Origin: Shewanella indica
GTDB taxonomy: Bacteria; Pseudomonadota; Gammaproteobacteria; Enterobacterales; Shewanellaceae
Length of the DNA stretch: 64,000 nt
Direction: 5' to 3'
NCBI RefSeq assembly: GCF_002836975.1
Contig: NZ_NIJK01000025.1
Coordinates: 1 to 64,000, forward strand
A program made the translations under genes and the position numbers. Within the stretch, counting starts at the first letter, position 1. Every line of letters starts with the position of its first letter. This document shows, piece by piece, positions 35,719-45,069 of the stretch. The notes below the pieces were generated by a model. The model had not been told where the DNA came from and made no database searches. It was given only the letters and a program-made list of their open reading frames with translations.

Positions 35719-37326
35719 ATGAAAGACAGTTTTTTCCGAACCATGACCTGGCTCCACACCTGGGTGGGTCTGCTGGTATGTTGGGTGCTGCTACTGGTGT
35801 TTTTTGCCGGAACCCTGAGCTACTATCGCCATGAAATCAGCCTGTGGAATCAGCCCGAGCTGCACAAGGAGGTGTTCCAATCCTACGATAACACCCGCCT
35901 TGCTGAGCAATTGAGTCAGGGCGAGGATTATCTCAGGCAGAATGCGGTCAACGCCCAGCGCTGGCTGATTGAATTCCCCACAGAGCGCCACCCCATGTTG
36001 AGTTATGGCTGGCAACAGCCGCCGGAGCCGGGGCAGCGCCGCGGCGCCTTCAGTGAACATCTAGTCAAGGCCGATAACAGCGGCTATGTGACTGAAGTGC
36101 GGGAGAGCCGCGGCGGCAACTTCTTTTACCGCCTGCATTTCGATCTGCACTATATCTCTGCCATCACGGCACGCTGGATTGTCGGTTTCTGCACCATGTT
36201 TATGTTGCTGGCGATCATCTCAGGAATAGTGATCCATAAGCGCATCTTCAAGGACTTTTTCAGCTTCCGTCCCGGCAAGGGTAGCCGTTCCTGGCTCGAT
36301 GCCCATAATGTCAGCTCGGTACTGGCGCTGCCGTTCCATCTGATGATCACTTATACCGGGCTTATCACCCTGATGATCATCTATATGCCTTGGGGCATAT
36401 TGGTCAACTATGACAGTGACCGCCGGGAATTTATCAATGAAGCCCGTCCCGGCAGCAGCTTTACCCGCATAGCTGCCGCCAATGAAGCCGCGCCTCAATT
36501 GCCACTGGCAAGCTTCCTGCCCAAGGTGCAGCAAACCTTTGCCGAACTGCCGCTCAAGTCGGTGTCAGTGATCAACCCGGATGATGCCAACAGCCGGGTC
36601 ATGGTCACTTTCAACACAGGCGAGCAGGTCACAGAACGGGAGCTGTTTATAGTGTTCAGCGGTACTGATGGCGAGCTTCTCTACAGCGCGGACAATGACA
36701 TCAGCGCCGCCAAGGCGACTCACGACGCCATGATGTCCTTGCACACAGCCCGTTTCTCCGGCCCCGCACTGCGGGGGCTCTTCTTCCTTCTGGGGCTGAG
36801 CGGCTGCGTGATGATAGCCAGCGGCACCTTGATGTGGGCGGTAAAGATTCGCCAGAAACAACAAAAAGCCATCAGTCAGGGCGCCAAGCCCAGCCTGGGT
36901 CTGCGCCTGGTGGAAACGCTGAACCTGATGTTTATCCTCGGTCTGCCCCTGGGTACAGTGGCCTTTTTTTATGCCAATCGCCTGCTGCCTGCCTCTTTGC
37001 CTGGCCGCAGTCAATGGGAGGTTCACAGCTTCTTTATTCTGCTGCTGATCAGCGGCTTGCTGGCTATCTGGCGCAGAGACAGAGCCATGTGGCGCGCTCA
37101 ACTGGCGGCGCTGACAGCTGCACTCGCGTTCTTGCCGCTGCTGAACGCCCTGACCTCGCCAGCCAACCTGCTGAGCAACCTCGCGGCCGGTCAGTGGCAA
37201 TTGGCGGGATTTGATCTGCTGGCGCTGGCCTTCGCAGCCCTTGGCTTATTTGCCTTCAAGCGTTTGGGGAGGCAGCCAATGAAACAAACGGCCAAGGCCC
37301 AAAAACTTCAGGCGGTGCGCGGATGA
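35719..37326 (+). CDS. PepSY-associated transmembrane protein (iron-regulated membrane protein)
   Basis: The 535-residue protein has a first helix at about residues 15-38 (WLHTWVGLLVCW), a periplasmic PepSY-like stretch, a helix pair at about 145-170 and 195-225, a second PepSY-containing loop, and several helices in the last 200 residues. The histidines after FFYRLHFDLHY and in the first helix resemble those proposed to hold heme or metal in related FAD/heme-reductase-like proteins. Proteins of this group (PiuB-like) accompany TonB siderophore receptors and may reduce ferric siderophores at the inner membrane. It starts one base after the DUF3649 stop and overlaps the next gene by 4 bases. 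Confidence 0.88.
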   Translation: MKDSFFRTMTWLHTWVGLLVCWVLLLVFFAGTLSYYRHEISLWNQPELHKEVFQSYDNTRLAEQLSQGEDYLRQNAVNAQRWLIEFPTERHPMLSYGWQQPPEPGQRRGAFSEHLVKADNSGYVTEVRESRGGNFFYRLHFDLHYISAITARWIVGFCTMFMLLAIISGIVIHKRIFKDFFSFRPGKGSRSWLDAHNVSSVLALPFHLMITYTGLITLMIIYMPWGILVNYDSDRREFINEARPGSSFTRIAAANEAAPQLPLASFLPKVQQTFAELPLKSVSVINPDDANSRVMVTFNTGEQVTERELFIVFSGTDGELLYSADNDISAAKATHDAMMSLHTARFSGPALRGLFFLLGLSGCVMIASGTLMWAVKIRQKQQKAISQGAKPSLGLRLVETLNLMFILGLPLGTVAFFYANRLLPASLPGRSQWEVHSFFILLLISGLLAIWRRDRAMWRAQLAALTAALAFLPLLNALTSPANLLSNLAAGQWQLAGFDLLALAFAALGLFAFKRLGRQPMKQTAKAQKLQAVRG

Positions 37327-37646
37327 TGATTGCACTTATTGCGTTGACTTATCTCGCCTTTGGCCTGCTGGCCATGTCCATGTTTGGTCATTTCCGTGAG
37401 GCCATGGGGCGCGCTCCCAAAACTCTGGAAAGCCGCCTGCTGTATGCGGGCGGTTGGTTGGCCCTGCTGGCAAGCTTTGTGCTTTGTGGCATGGGGTATG
37501 GCTGGGGTTATGGCAGCATACTGTTTTTCGGCCTGATGACGCTGGCTGCCCTACCTGTGGTTTTGCAGCTCAGCTATCTCGGTCGCAGTCTGCCTAAAGC
37601 GCTTATGTTGGCGCCGGTTGTTTTTGTTGTGGGTTGGTTTATCTAA
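37323..37646 (+). CDS. Small membrane protein of the DUF3325 type
   Basis: The 107-residue protein has about four hydrophobic segments. It starts inside the end of the PepSY gene with an ATGATG overlap, so translation is coupled and ATG 37326 is an equally possible start. DUF3325 proteins are regular partners of PepSY iron-regulated proteins; what they do is unknown. Confidence 0.8.
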   Translation: MMIALIALTYLAFGLLAMSMFGHFREAMGRAPKTLESRLLYAGGWLALLASFVLCGMGYGWGYGSILFFGLMTLAALPVVLQLSYLGRSLPKALMLAPVVFVVGWFI

Positions 37647-37672
37647 CCAATTTTGGCTCAAACTCTGCCATG

Positions 37673-37700
37673 AAAAAGCGCTGCAACTGCAGCGCTTTTT
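37673..37700. terminator. Bidirectional terminator after the PepSY operon
   Basis: AAAAAGCGCTGC (37673-37684) pairs with GCAGCGCTTTTT (37689-37700) around AACT. It lies between the convergent DUF3325 gene and the subtilase gene and has A and T runs on both sides. Confidence 0.93.
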
Positions 37701-37728
37701 AGTGCGTATCTCAAAATAGATCCAGCAA

Positions 37729-39291
37729 TCAGCGAGGATTTTTAGGGCTCTTACAGCCTTTGCCCTTACAACCACCAGTGTCACCGCCACCGCCGGTACC
37801 ACCGCCTGAGCAACCGTTGGCGGTCAGGTAATCCACTGCATCCTTGGCCTGCACCAGACCATAACCTGTCTCATCATCACGGCCGACAGCACCGAGATCT
37901 TCGGCGGTGGCACGCAATGCCGCACGAATGTCACTGTTACTGCACTGAGGGAAATGACTCCACACCAAGGCCGCAACCCCGGCCACATGAGGTGTCGCCA
38001 TCGAAGTGCCGTCGAAGTATGCATAGTTACCCGCGCCGATATCAACGCTGGCATTGCTGCCCACGGCCGCCAACATGGCCGCACCATCGGTATCACTCAC
38101 ACCCACAGACGGAATGGCGGTAACCACCTCCCCCAGAGTCCCGTTCAAGGCACCCGGCTCATTGTTGTAGATAATGGCCGCAACACCGCCACCGTTTTCA
38201 CAGGCGAGCACTTTATCGGAGAAAGCGATATTACCACGTTGAATTAAGCACACCTTACCAGCGGCATCACATGGACTCTCACCTGTGCCACAGTCAGCCA
38301 GAGTACCGGCAGCGCTGCCGGTGGGTGAGCCTTCCATACCTATGGCTTCGTAACCATTGCCGGCCACTGAGGCCGCAGCCACCAACGCAGTGCCCATAGG
38401 CACGGAGGAAAGCACGCCGACCCCCGGGCCGGAGAGTTCAACTTGACTGGTACGCTGTGAGAAATCCGCATGCTGCTTGTTGGCATCCACTGCGGCGACC
38501 GACACCACAGAATTATAAGATGCCGGATAAGAGTGGCGGGTATTGCCGTCGTTACCTGCGGCGGCGATACTCAGAATGCCGCGGCTGTCGGCGGCAGCAA
38601 AAGCGCTGTCCTCGGTGCGGCTCTTCCTACTGCCACCCAGGCTCATGTTAATCACCTTGGCGCCGGCCTGCTCACACTTGTCCAGCGCGGCAACCAGGCT
38701 GGATGAATAGCCCCAACCATCGGCATTGAATACCTTGATAATGTGCAAGTTAAGATTGCCATTGGGGTTTACGCCCACCACACCAACCCCATTGTTGAGT
38801 GCGGCAATCGTCCCGGCCACATGGGTACCATGATGGTTTTCATCTGTGTACCAGTTGCCGGTACCCGGATCATTAGTGCCATCAACATTGTTGCCCGATA
38901 GATCTTCATGAGCCAACTGGTAACCCGAATCTATGATGCAGACCTTCATATTACCGGTCTGGGCGTCACTGAGTTGGTCGGCCTGCACCATGGGAATACC
39001 GTAAGGGACTATCTGTGAAAGCGGGAAACGCTTCACATCCGCTTCGACATATTCCACATTGGGATTGTTGGCAAGGCCCTTGAGAGCCTGAGCCGGGATA
39101 GAAAAAGCGGCGGCGTTGTGGGCCGACAGATCCAGCTCCATTTTGGCACCCATGGCCTTCATCTGCGCCATAGTGCTGGGGCCTTTCCCCTCCTTGAACT
39201 TGACTATGTAGCGCTCGTTATCTGCAGCCTGTGCACCGACGCACAGCGCCAAAGTCACCGCTGCTGCGAGGGGCTTGTAAAATGCCTGCAT
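37729..39291 (-). CDS. Secreted S8 family serine peptidase
   Basis: This is the third subtilase of the window (520 residues). The signal peptide ends near AQA-ADN (about residue 23), followed by an I9 propeptide (RYIVKFKEG to VEYVEADV, about 28-100) and the S8 domain with Asp near 118 (IIDSG), His near 152 (HHGTHVAG) and Ser near 429 (DGTSMATPH). A PA-type insertion with paired cysteines is placed between His and Ser. The C-terminus is glycine- and lysine-rich with cysteines (GCKGKGCK) and no CTERM sorting signal. AGGAGA before ATG 39291 fixes the start. It is probably a secreted nutritional protease. Confidence 0.93.
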   Translation of the reverse strand: MQAFYKPLAAAVTLALCVGAQAADNERYIVKFKEGKGPSTMAQMKAMGAKMELDLSAHNAAAFSIPAQALKGLANNPNVEYVEADVKRFPLSQIVPYGIPMVQADQLSDAQTGNMKVCIIDSGYQLAHEDLSGNNVDGTNDPGTGNWYTDENHHGTHVAGTIAALNNGVGVVGVNPNGNLNLHIIKVFNADGWGYSSSLVAALDKCEQAGAKVINMSLGGSRKSRTEDSAFAAADSRGILSIAAAGNDGNTRHSYPASYNSVVSVAAVDANKQHADFSQRTSQVELSGPGVGVLSSVPMGTALVAAASVAGNGYEAIGMEGSPTGSAAGTLADCGTGESPCDAAGKVCLIQRGNIAFSDKVLACENGGGVAAIIYNNEPGALNGTLGEVVTAIPSVGVSDTDGAAMLAAVGSNASVDIGAGNYAYFDGTSMATPHVAGVAALVWSHFPQCSNSDIRAALRATAEDLGAVGRDDETGYGLVQAKDAVDYLTANGCSGGGTGGGGDTGGCKGKGCKSPKNPR

Positions 39292-39633
39292 AATGTTCTC
39301 CTGCAATTTGTTTTTGGTCTGCATTTCGATTCATCTCGAAATATTATTTTTATTAACAATTGAAACAAAGTGTTTACACACTATGTTGTTATAGCGCTGC
39401 AAGACTTCAGATGCAAGACTAAAGTAGGTGGAATGACCAAAGAGATCAGACTAAAGAATTAGAAGTAAAAAATTAAAAATAACAAATTAAATCAACCAAA
39501 TAAAACAACAAAATTATTGAAAACACCCAAAACAAATAAGCCAAATGGAATCGTGATGACCTGTGGCAGACAAGGGTTTGGCAAATAGGCTATAGTGGCC
39601 GCTACTTTGCAAACCGTCTCAAGGAGCATCCAA
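39292..39633. other. AT-rich intergenic region
   Basis: About 340 bases between the subtilase start and the OsmC gene, particularly A-rich around 39460-39540. It contains the subtilase promoter and leader. I see no coding frame or clear operator. Confidence 0.5.
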
Positions 39634-40077
39634 TTGAGTTTTCATCTGACCGTATCCTGGCAAACCAGCCCGGCGCCCGAGGGAGAGTTCAATCGAGATC
39701 ATCAAATAGACTTTGGTACTGGCCAACAGCTGCTGGCGTCAGCAGCCCCCGAATACAAAGGCAATGAGGCCAAGGTCAACCCGGAAGAGAGTCTGCTGGC
39801 AGCATTGTCGTCCTGCCATATGCTGACCTTCCTGACCATAGCTCACTTGAAGCGCTTACCGGTCGAGAGCTACCGGGATAACTCCACCGCAGAAATCGGC
39901 AAGAAGGAGTCTGGCAAAATTGCCGTGACCCGTATGAGCCTCAACCCTGAAGTCACTTTTGCCGAAGGCACTGAGATAGATAGGGAAACACTGGAAAAGA
40001 TCCACGAAAAGGCACATGCCAACTGCTTTATCGCCAACTCACTGGCGGCAGATACCGAAGTGGAAATCAATTTCTGA
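39634..40077 (+). CDS. OsmC-family protein
   Basis: These are thiol-dependent peroxidases of organic hydroperoxides or relatives without a proven substrate. The two conserved cysteines are seen in SSCHMLTF and ANCFIANSL. I chose a TTG start at 39634 because AAGGAG lies 7 bases upstream and the resulting 147 residues match the family; the earlier GTG at 39595 has no site. It stands alone and ends in a terminator. It is of the YhfA/OsmC-like branch rather than OsmC proper or Ohr; that is an impression. Confidence 0.82.
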   Translation: MSFHLTVSWQTSPAPEGEFNRDHQIDFGTGQQLLASAAPEYKGNEAKVNPEESLLAALSSCHMLTFLTIAHLKRLPVESYRDNSTAEIGKKESGKIAVTRMSLNPEVTFAEGTEIDRETLEKIHEKAHANCFIANSLAADTEVEINF

Positions 40078-40137
40078 GCAATAAAAACGGGTGTCACCGG
40101 CCTGGGAACCACTTGGCCGATAACACCCTAACACCTG

Positions 40138-40170
40138 AACAGGGGATGCCAAATGCATCCCCTGTTTTTT
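40138..40170 (+). terminator. Terminator after the OsmC-family gene
   Basis: AACAGGGGATGC (40138-40149) pairs with GCATCCCCTGTT (40155-40166) around a 5-base loop, followed by TTTT on the plus strand. On the other strand it serves poorly, but it lies just 13 bases from the end of the convergent S41 gene. Confidence 0.85.
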
Positions 40171-40182
40171 ATCGCTGCATGC

Positions 40183-43100
40183 TTACTTAATATCGTCCGC
40201 TTCACCCTTGGGAGGCATGGGGCGAGCATTCAATGCCGGTATCGGCTCGCGAACCAGTTCATCCTTGAGATAACTGATAGCCCGCTCAAGCTGAGCATCT
40301 TTGCCTTTGAAGGTTGCCAGAGGCAGATTGTCGACCTCGATATCCGGGCTGACACCGCGGCCTTCAAGCACCCAGCGGCCATCGATAGCATACTGAGGAT
40401 ATTCAGCAACCCGCGCCATGCCCCGGTCGGTGAGGCTGTTGCGGCCCGAAAGCCACACCCCGGCGCCCGCCGTCTGTTTACCCACCAAGGGCGCCAATCC
40501 CAGTGCCTTTATGCCGGCGGAGAAGGTTTCACCATCGGAGTAGGTCAACTGATCTGTCAGCACCACCAGGTGGCCGCGGAACGTCTGCTGCATGTTGACA
40601 TAAGGCGCGCCTGTTGTAGGTTGCCAGAAGGCCCAGGCCTTACGCAGCAGCTTTTCGATAATCCAGCTGTCGATATTACCGCCACGATTGCGGCGCACAT
40701 CGATAACCAGACCATCCTTGTCGTAGTTGGCGTAAAACTCGCGGGCAAAGCTCTCAATATCACCACTGCCCATGGCATACAGATGCAGATAACCTATCTT
40801 GCCGTCGCTGGCCTTGGCCACCTTATCGGCATTGGCATTGACCCAATCGAGATACCTGAGTTTGGCGTTGTCACGGTTGCTGATCGCCTGCACTATTACC
40901 TTGTGCTGTTTGCTGCCGCGCTTGAGTCCCAAAAGCACCTGTTTGTCGGCCTGATTACGCAGCATAGAGGTGAGCTGCGCCAGGGTAGCCAATTTCCGGC
41001 CATTGATATGGGTGATGATGTCGCCATCACGGACATCGACCCCGGGGCGCGCCAGCGGTGAGGCCTGCATCGGCAGTTCAGGGTCGGTGCGATAGATATG
41101 GCTGACCTTGACACCATCTTTCACCTGACTCAGACGTGCTCCCAGCTCGGCGGCCTTGGGCATATCGGGATCCTTGGCAAAGTCACCGCCGCGCACTTGC
41201 GAGTGCAGCGCATCCAGTTCACCCATCATCTGAGTGAAGATATCATTCAGCTCATGTCTGTCGGTGAGCCGGTCCAGCAATGGCTGATATTTGGCCTTGG
41301 CGGCTTGCCAATCGACCCCGCGCATCTTGTTGTCGAAAAAAGAGTCTCTGTGCATCAGCCAGGCATCTTCAAAGATCTGCTGCCACTCCTGACGCGGTTG
41401 AATGGCGAGTTGCCACTGGGATGTTTGCACCACGGCATTGCTGAGATCGCCCGGCAGTTGGTCACCCACTGGCACTATCACCATCTCTTTGGGATTGCTC
41501 TGCTTCCGCAGCAATACCTTGCTCTGATCGGCCGAGAGTTGATAATCGCGCACATCATCTGCGAATGTTTCCAACTTGGGACTCAAAGGGTCAAACTTCA
41601 CCAGCTTGAGCGCCGACTGTTTGCCTGTGATATCGCTATCTAGCAGATAGAACCCAGAGTCCAGCACCTGCAGTTTCTGGTAGTTACCCGCCTCGATGGG
41701 GACTTGCCACAGCCGCGACTTCAGGCCTTGCCAATCCACTTTCAGCTTATCGTCAGCGGCCTTTTCATCACCGGCAGCAACGCCTTGCAGCTCGTTGGGA
41801 CGCTGGAATGGGAAACGGGCATCCTGACTCAATGCCAGGGCAAATATTTGGCTACGCTTGTCAAATACGGGGCCCATGTTGCGATCGCCCCAGGGCGAAG
41901 AAGGAGTGGCCTGGAACTCACGGTTTGACAGGAAATAGAGCCACTGACCATCCGGGCTGAAGCTGGGCGAAAAAGACTCGTACTTGTCGCTGGTCAGCAT
42001 CTCGCCCTTGGCGGATTCCAGTGAGTAAAGCATCACTTGGCTGCGCTGGGCACCGACTTCCGAGCGAGTCAAAGCCAGGAAGCGGCTATCCGGCGACCAA
42101 CGGATATCGGCATAGGGGCCAAGACCTTCGTTGTTGGTCACTATCTTCTTATTACTGCCGTCTTTGAGATCCAGCAGCCACAAATTACCGGCATAATCAT
42201 CATGGGCCAAATAACGACCATTGGGCGACAGCTCCAGGCTCATTCTCAATGTGTTGCCATCTTGGGTCAGCTGCTTGGCGCCAGCGCTGCCATCGGCGGG
42301 ATAACGCCAGATCTCTTGCTCACCGGAAGCATCCGAGATGGCATAGACCCAACGGCCGTCATGACTCATCAGTGCGTTGCGCATTCTATGCTTGCCGTCC
42401 GAGTCCAGCTCTACCAGGCGGGAACCATCTGTAGTCGCCAGCGCCACATGGCTGCGGGCAGTGATGACCACCTTGTCTCCTGCCGGGGCCAGCCTGGCAC
42501 TGGTGGCAAAATCGAGCGGATCGTTAACCCAATGTTCACGCCGCTCGGGGAAGTCTGAGGCCAGACGCAGATCCAGCTTCTGCTCCTGCCCGGAAGCCAG
42601 GTCCCACAGGTGAATATCGGCACCCAGCTGGAACACTATGCGGCCGCCGTCCAGATAGGGGCTACGCACTTCGAAATCACGATATTGAGTCAACTGTTTA
42701 AGATCTGAGCCATCGCTGGCCATAGACCAGATGTTGGCGTTGCCATCGGCATCCGAGACAAAATAGACCCGCCCCTGCCACAGCATGGGATGACGCAGCG
42801 AGCCCTGATGCTCTTTGGCCAGCCGCACGGCCTCTTTGTCCTGCCCCAGTTGATAACGCCACAGTTCGCCCATGGCGCCGCCGCGGTACACCTTGGCATT
42901 ATCCCCTGTGGTTTGCAGCCCAAAGCGGCTGAAGTAGACATACTCACCTTCTGGGTCAACCACGCCTTCTATGGCATCGGCCAGCGGCAGATCGCGGGTT
43001 GTCAAAGTATCCGGGTTTACCGAACGCAGCACCCAGTAGTTCGCCGGCCCCTGGGCATTGTCTGTGGCATAGAGAATTTCGCCATTTGCGGTCCAGCCCT

Positions 43101-43449
43101 GCAGCCGAACCTGGCTGTTTTCGAAACTGACGCGCTTGGCAAGCCCACCACTCATGGGGATCACATAGACTTCCTGGGCACCATCATAGTTGGCGGTAAA
43201 CGCCAGCGATTTTCCATCGGCAGAGATCTTGGCATTCAGCTCTTCGGCCGGCAGGCTGGTCAAACGGGCAGCTTTCTCCTGCCCGAGTGTCTGAGTCCAG
43301 ATATCCCCTTCGGCAGTAAACACCAGGGTGTTGTCATGAATCGCGGGCGAACGGTAATAGCCCTGACCCGCTTCTGCGGCATAGGCGGCTGCACTGCCCA
43401 AAGTTCCCAATGCCAGCATACAGCAGGCCACGGAGTGACGAAGTTTCAT
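40183..43449 (-). CDS. Tricorn-like S41 family peptidase
   Basis: This is a large exported protease of 1088 residues. After a signal peptide (cleaved near AYA-AEA) come two beta-propeller regions built of WD/PD40-like repeats, with tags such as SPDSRFLALT and SPDGQWLYFL (about residues 40-640). Then come a tricorn C1 segment, a PDZ domain and the S41 core. Active-site residues recognisable from tricorn are His in LDALHSQ, Ser-Asp in YSDGETFS and Glu in LEGRGVSPD. The true start is the ATG at 43449 (AGAGG upstream). In this genus such proteases are periplasmic or secreted and digest peptides. It is not in an operon. Confidence 0.9.
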   Translation of the reverse strand: MKLRHSVACCMLALGTLGSAAAYAAEAGQGYYRSPAIHDNTLVFTAEGDIWTQTLGQEKAARLTSLPAEELNAKISADGKSLAFTANYDGAQEVYVIPMSGGLAKRVSFENSQVRLQGWTANGEILYATDNAQGPANYWVLRSVNPDTLTTRDLPLADAIEGVVDPEGEYVYFSRFGLQTTGDNAKVYRGGAMGELWRYQLGQDKEAVRLAKEHQGSLRHPMLWQGRVYFVSDADGNANIWSMASDGSDLKQLTQYRDFEVRSPYLDGGRIVFQLGADIHLWDLASGQEQKLDLRLASDFPERREHWVNDPLDFATSARLAPAGDKVVITARSHVALATTDGSRLVELDSDGKHRMRNALMSHDGRWVYAISDASGEQEIWRYPADGSAGAKQLTQDGNTLRMSLELSPNGRYLAHDDYAGNLWLLDLKDGSNKKIVTNNEGLGPYADIRWSPDSRFLALTRSEVGAQRSQVMLYSLESAKGEMLTSDKYESFSPSFSPDGQWLYFLSNREFQATPSSPWGDRNMGPVFDKRSQIFALALSQDARFPFQRPNELQGVAAGDEKAADDKLKVDWQGLKSRLWQVPIEAGNYQKLQVLDSGFYLLDSDITGKQSALKLVKFDPLSPKLETFADDVRDYQLSADQSKVLLRKQSNPKEMVIVPVGDQLPGDLSNAVVQTSQWQLAIQPRQEWQQIFEDAWLMHRDSFFDNKMRGVDWQAAKAKYQPLLDRLTDRHELNDIFTQMMGELDALHSQVRGGDFAKDPDMPKAAELGARLSQVKDGVKVSHIYRTDPELPMQASPLARPGVDVRDGDIITHINGRKLATLAQLTSMLRNQADKQVLLGLKRGSKQHKVIVQAISNRDNAKLRYLDWVNANADKVAKASDGKIGYLHLYAMGSGDIESFAREFYANYDKDGLVIDVRRNRGGNIDSWIIEKLLRKAWAFWQPTTGAPYVNMQQTFRGHLVVLTDQLTYSDGETFSAGIKALGLAPLVGKQTAGAGVWLSGRNSLTDRGMARVAEYPQYAIDGRWVLEGRGVSPDIEVDNLPLATFKGKDAQLERAISYLKDELVREPIPALNARPMPPKGEADDIK

Positions 43450-43584
43450 CAATGCCTCTATTCTCTGTTATTAATCAGTTAACGCGGTTTTACGAGCCCA
43501 ACAAGTTAGCAGAGAAAGCGGCGGGATTCAGCTGTTGCCGACGACAGAAGTTTTAGCAAATGTGTCGGCAGGCATACTGAAAAA

Positions 43585-43899
43585 TCAAACTGATAGCGGC
43601 CAGCCGTGGGTAATTTTGCTCAAGGATTCATTCACATCGAACAGCCTGATGCGTATGTTGTGGGCGCCCATGGCCGCCACTCGTTGTGAGTGCATGCAGG
43701 CGTAAGCTTCGGCGCTGGCTTCATCTTCAAACAGATAGATGCCACCGGCCTCGCCGCTGCGTGGATTTTCAGTCCAGATTTTCGCAATGAAACCTGGCTC
43801 CCGGGTAATGGACTCGGCCAGAGGCTTGGCCTGCTCTGTCAGGGCATCGCCCATCATTTCGGCGGGAAATTCAAAATCGATTTGCAATAGAGTGGTCAT
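43585..43899 (-). CDS. ydhR: YdhR-like monooxygenase/hydrolase-fold protein
   Basis: The 104-residue protein has a dimeric ferredoxin-like (ABM) fold. Its sequence follows E. coli YdhR as I recall it (LLQIDFEFP, EPGFIAKIWTE, GGIYLF, FDVNESLS). The reaction is not known; a role with small aromatic or quinone-like compounds has been proposed for the family. It is divergent from an HxlR regulator, the family that usually controls such enzymes. Confidence 0.85.
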   Translation of the reverse strand: MTTLLQIDFEFPAEMMGDALTEQAKPLAESITREPGFIAKIWTENPRSGEAGGIYLFEDEASAEAYACMHSQRVAAMGAHNIRIRLFDVNESLSKITHGWPLSV

Positions 43900-43979
43900 T
43901 CAACCCTCCCCCTTGGTTTGCGGATTAATGTCAGGGAAGATGCAAACAAGTGATTGGCCTTGAATGCCTGTCACTGTTA

Positions 43980-44007
43980 ATGCTGCTCTCTTGGAAGATA
44001 GCAGCAT
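43980..44007. promoter_or_regulatory. 8-bp arm inverted repeat in the ydhR/HxlR divergent region
   Basis: ATGCTGCT (43980-43987) and AGCAGCAT (44000-44007) are perfect complements around 12 bases that contain an extra CTT/AAG pairing. It lies 80 bases before the ydhR start and may be an operator or hairpin in its leader. Confidence 0.4.
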
Positions 44008-44075
44008 GAGAACCTTCCTTATGAAATCATAAAACTGCTGCGCGTTCGCTACAAGGAGGCACAAATTGGTGGCAT

Positions 44076-44093
44076 AGTTACCCTAAAGTAACT
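44076..44093. promoter_or_regulatory. Inverted repeat next to the HxlR gene, likely operator
   Basis: AGTTACCCTAAAGTAACT has 6-base complementary arms (AGTTAC and GTAACT) around six bases. It ends 13 bases before the HxlR start codon, so bound repressor would block its own transcription or translation. Confidence 0.6.
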
Positions 44094-44106
44094 TGCGCCC
44101 AGCCTT

Positions 44107-44445
44107 ATGACACTCAATCAGCAAGCCCCTCTCTGCCCGGCCTATCAGGTTCTGCGGCTGATCTGCGGCAAATGGAAACCCGCCATTCTGTTCCTGCTGC
44201 AACAGCAGCCACAGCGCTTCAGCTACCTGAAACGGCATCTGCCCGGTGTCAGTCAAAAAGTGCTGACCGCTCAGCTAAAGGAGCTGGAGCAAGACGGCGT
44301 ACTCACCCGTACTCTCTACCCTGAAGTGCCACCCAGAGTCGACTATCGTCTCAGCGTGCTTGGAATGGCACTGTTGCCGCTGCTGGAGCAGATGCACCTT
44401 TTTGCCGAGCAAAACGCCGACTTGCTGACGGGAAAGCCCCAATGA
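44107..44445 (+). CDS. HxlR-family transcriptional regulator
   Basis: The 112-residue protein is a winged-helix regulator with the family pattern CPAYQVLRLICGKWKPAILFLL at residues 9-30 and a wing ending SVLGMALLPLL. Cys9 near the N-terminus is the position used as redox sensor in several HxlR proteins. It probably controls ydhR and itself. It overlaps the next gene by 4 bases (ATGA), so the membrane protein downstream is coregulated. No ribosome binding site is seen. Confidence 0.9.
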   Translation: MTLNQQAPLCPAYQVLRLICGKWKPAILFLLQQQPQRFSYLKRHLPGVSQKVLTAQLKELEQDGVLTRTLYPEVPPRVDYRLSVLGMALLPLLEQMHLFAEQNADLLTGKPQ

Positions 44446-44864
44446 AACCTGTGCCCTGGCTCGATGGCATGAAGCGCTGGCATTTTGCCTTGGCCACGCT
44501 TTTATTGTTCGGTATTGAAGTATTGATAGCCCGCTACGCCCCGACCGGCTTCATCCGCGGGTTTATCGGCGATCTGCTGGTAGTAATACTGATGTTTTGC
44601 GCCCTTAAAACCGTGAGCCCCTGGGCAAGTCGGCTGCTGCTTCCCTTGGTGCTGGCATTTGCCTTCGCCATAGAGTTTGGTCAGGCCTTTGGCTTGGTGG
44701 ATAAGCTGGGGCTGGGCCATATTCGCCTGGCACGAATCGTTATCGGCAGCCACTTTGACTGGCTGGATCTGCTGGCATACAGCCTGGGGTGTTTGCTGTT
44801 ACTCCCGGGCTCCCTGGCGTTATCTTTCCCGGGGAAGAGACAAGCTCAAAGTGCCCGGGAATAA
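44442..44864 (+). CDS. DUF2809/VanZ-like membrane protein
   Basis: The 140-residue protein has four membrane segments (about 15-33, 42-58, 63-82 and 104-123), with the motif FAIEFGQAF after the third and DWLDLLAYSLGC at the fourth, typical of DUF2809. It is translationally coupled to the HxlR regulator. The function is unknown, and there is no obvious link to ydhR except common control. Confidence 0.8.
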   Translation: MKPVPWLDGMKRWHFALATLLLFGIEVLIARYAPTGFIRGFIGDLLVVILMFCALKTVSPWASRLLLPLVLAFAFAIEFGQAFGLVDKLGLGHIRLARIVIGSHFDWLDLLAYSLGCLLLLPGSLALSFPGKRQAQSARE

Positions 44865-45069
44865 CCCCTGAAATAAAACTCAGTTTCGGTACTTAACCCC
44901 GGCTTAGGCCAATATCAGCACCACCTGGGCAGCATTGGGACTGAGAATTACCCGCTAAGTCGGGCTAAAAGACCGGGAGCAGGTTGGCAGCTGCCCCCGT
45001 GGATTTGACGGTTCAAAAAGGCGGTTTAAAAATCACGGCTCAAAATAAGCTTAAACCTTGTAACGCCCG

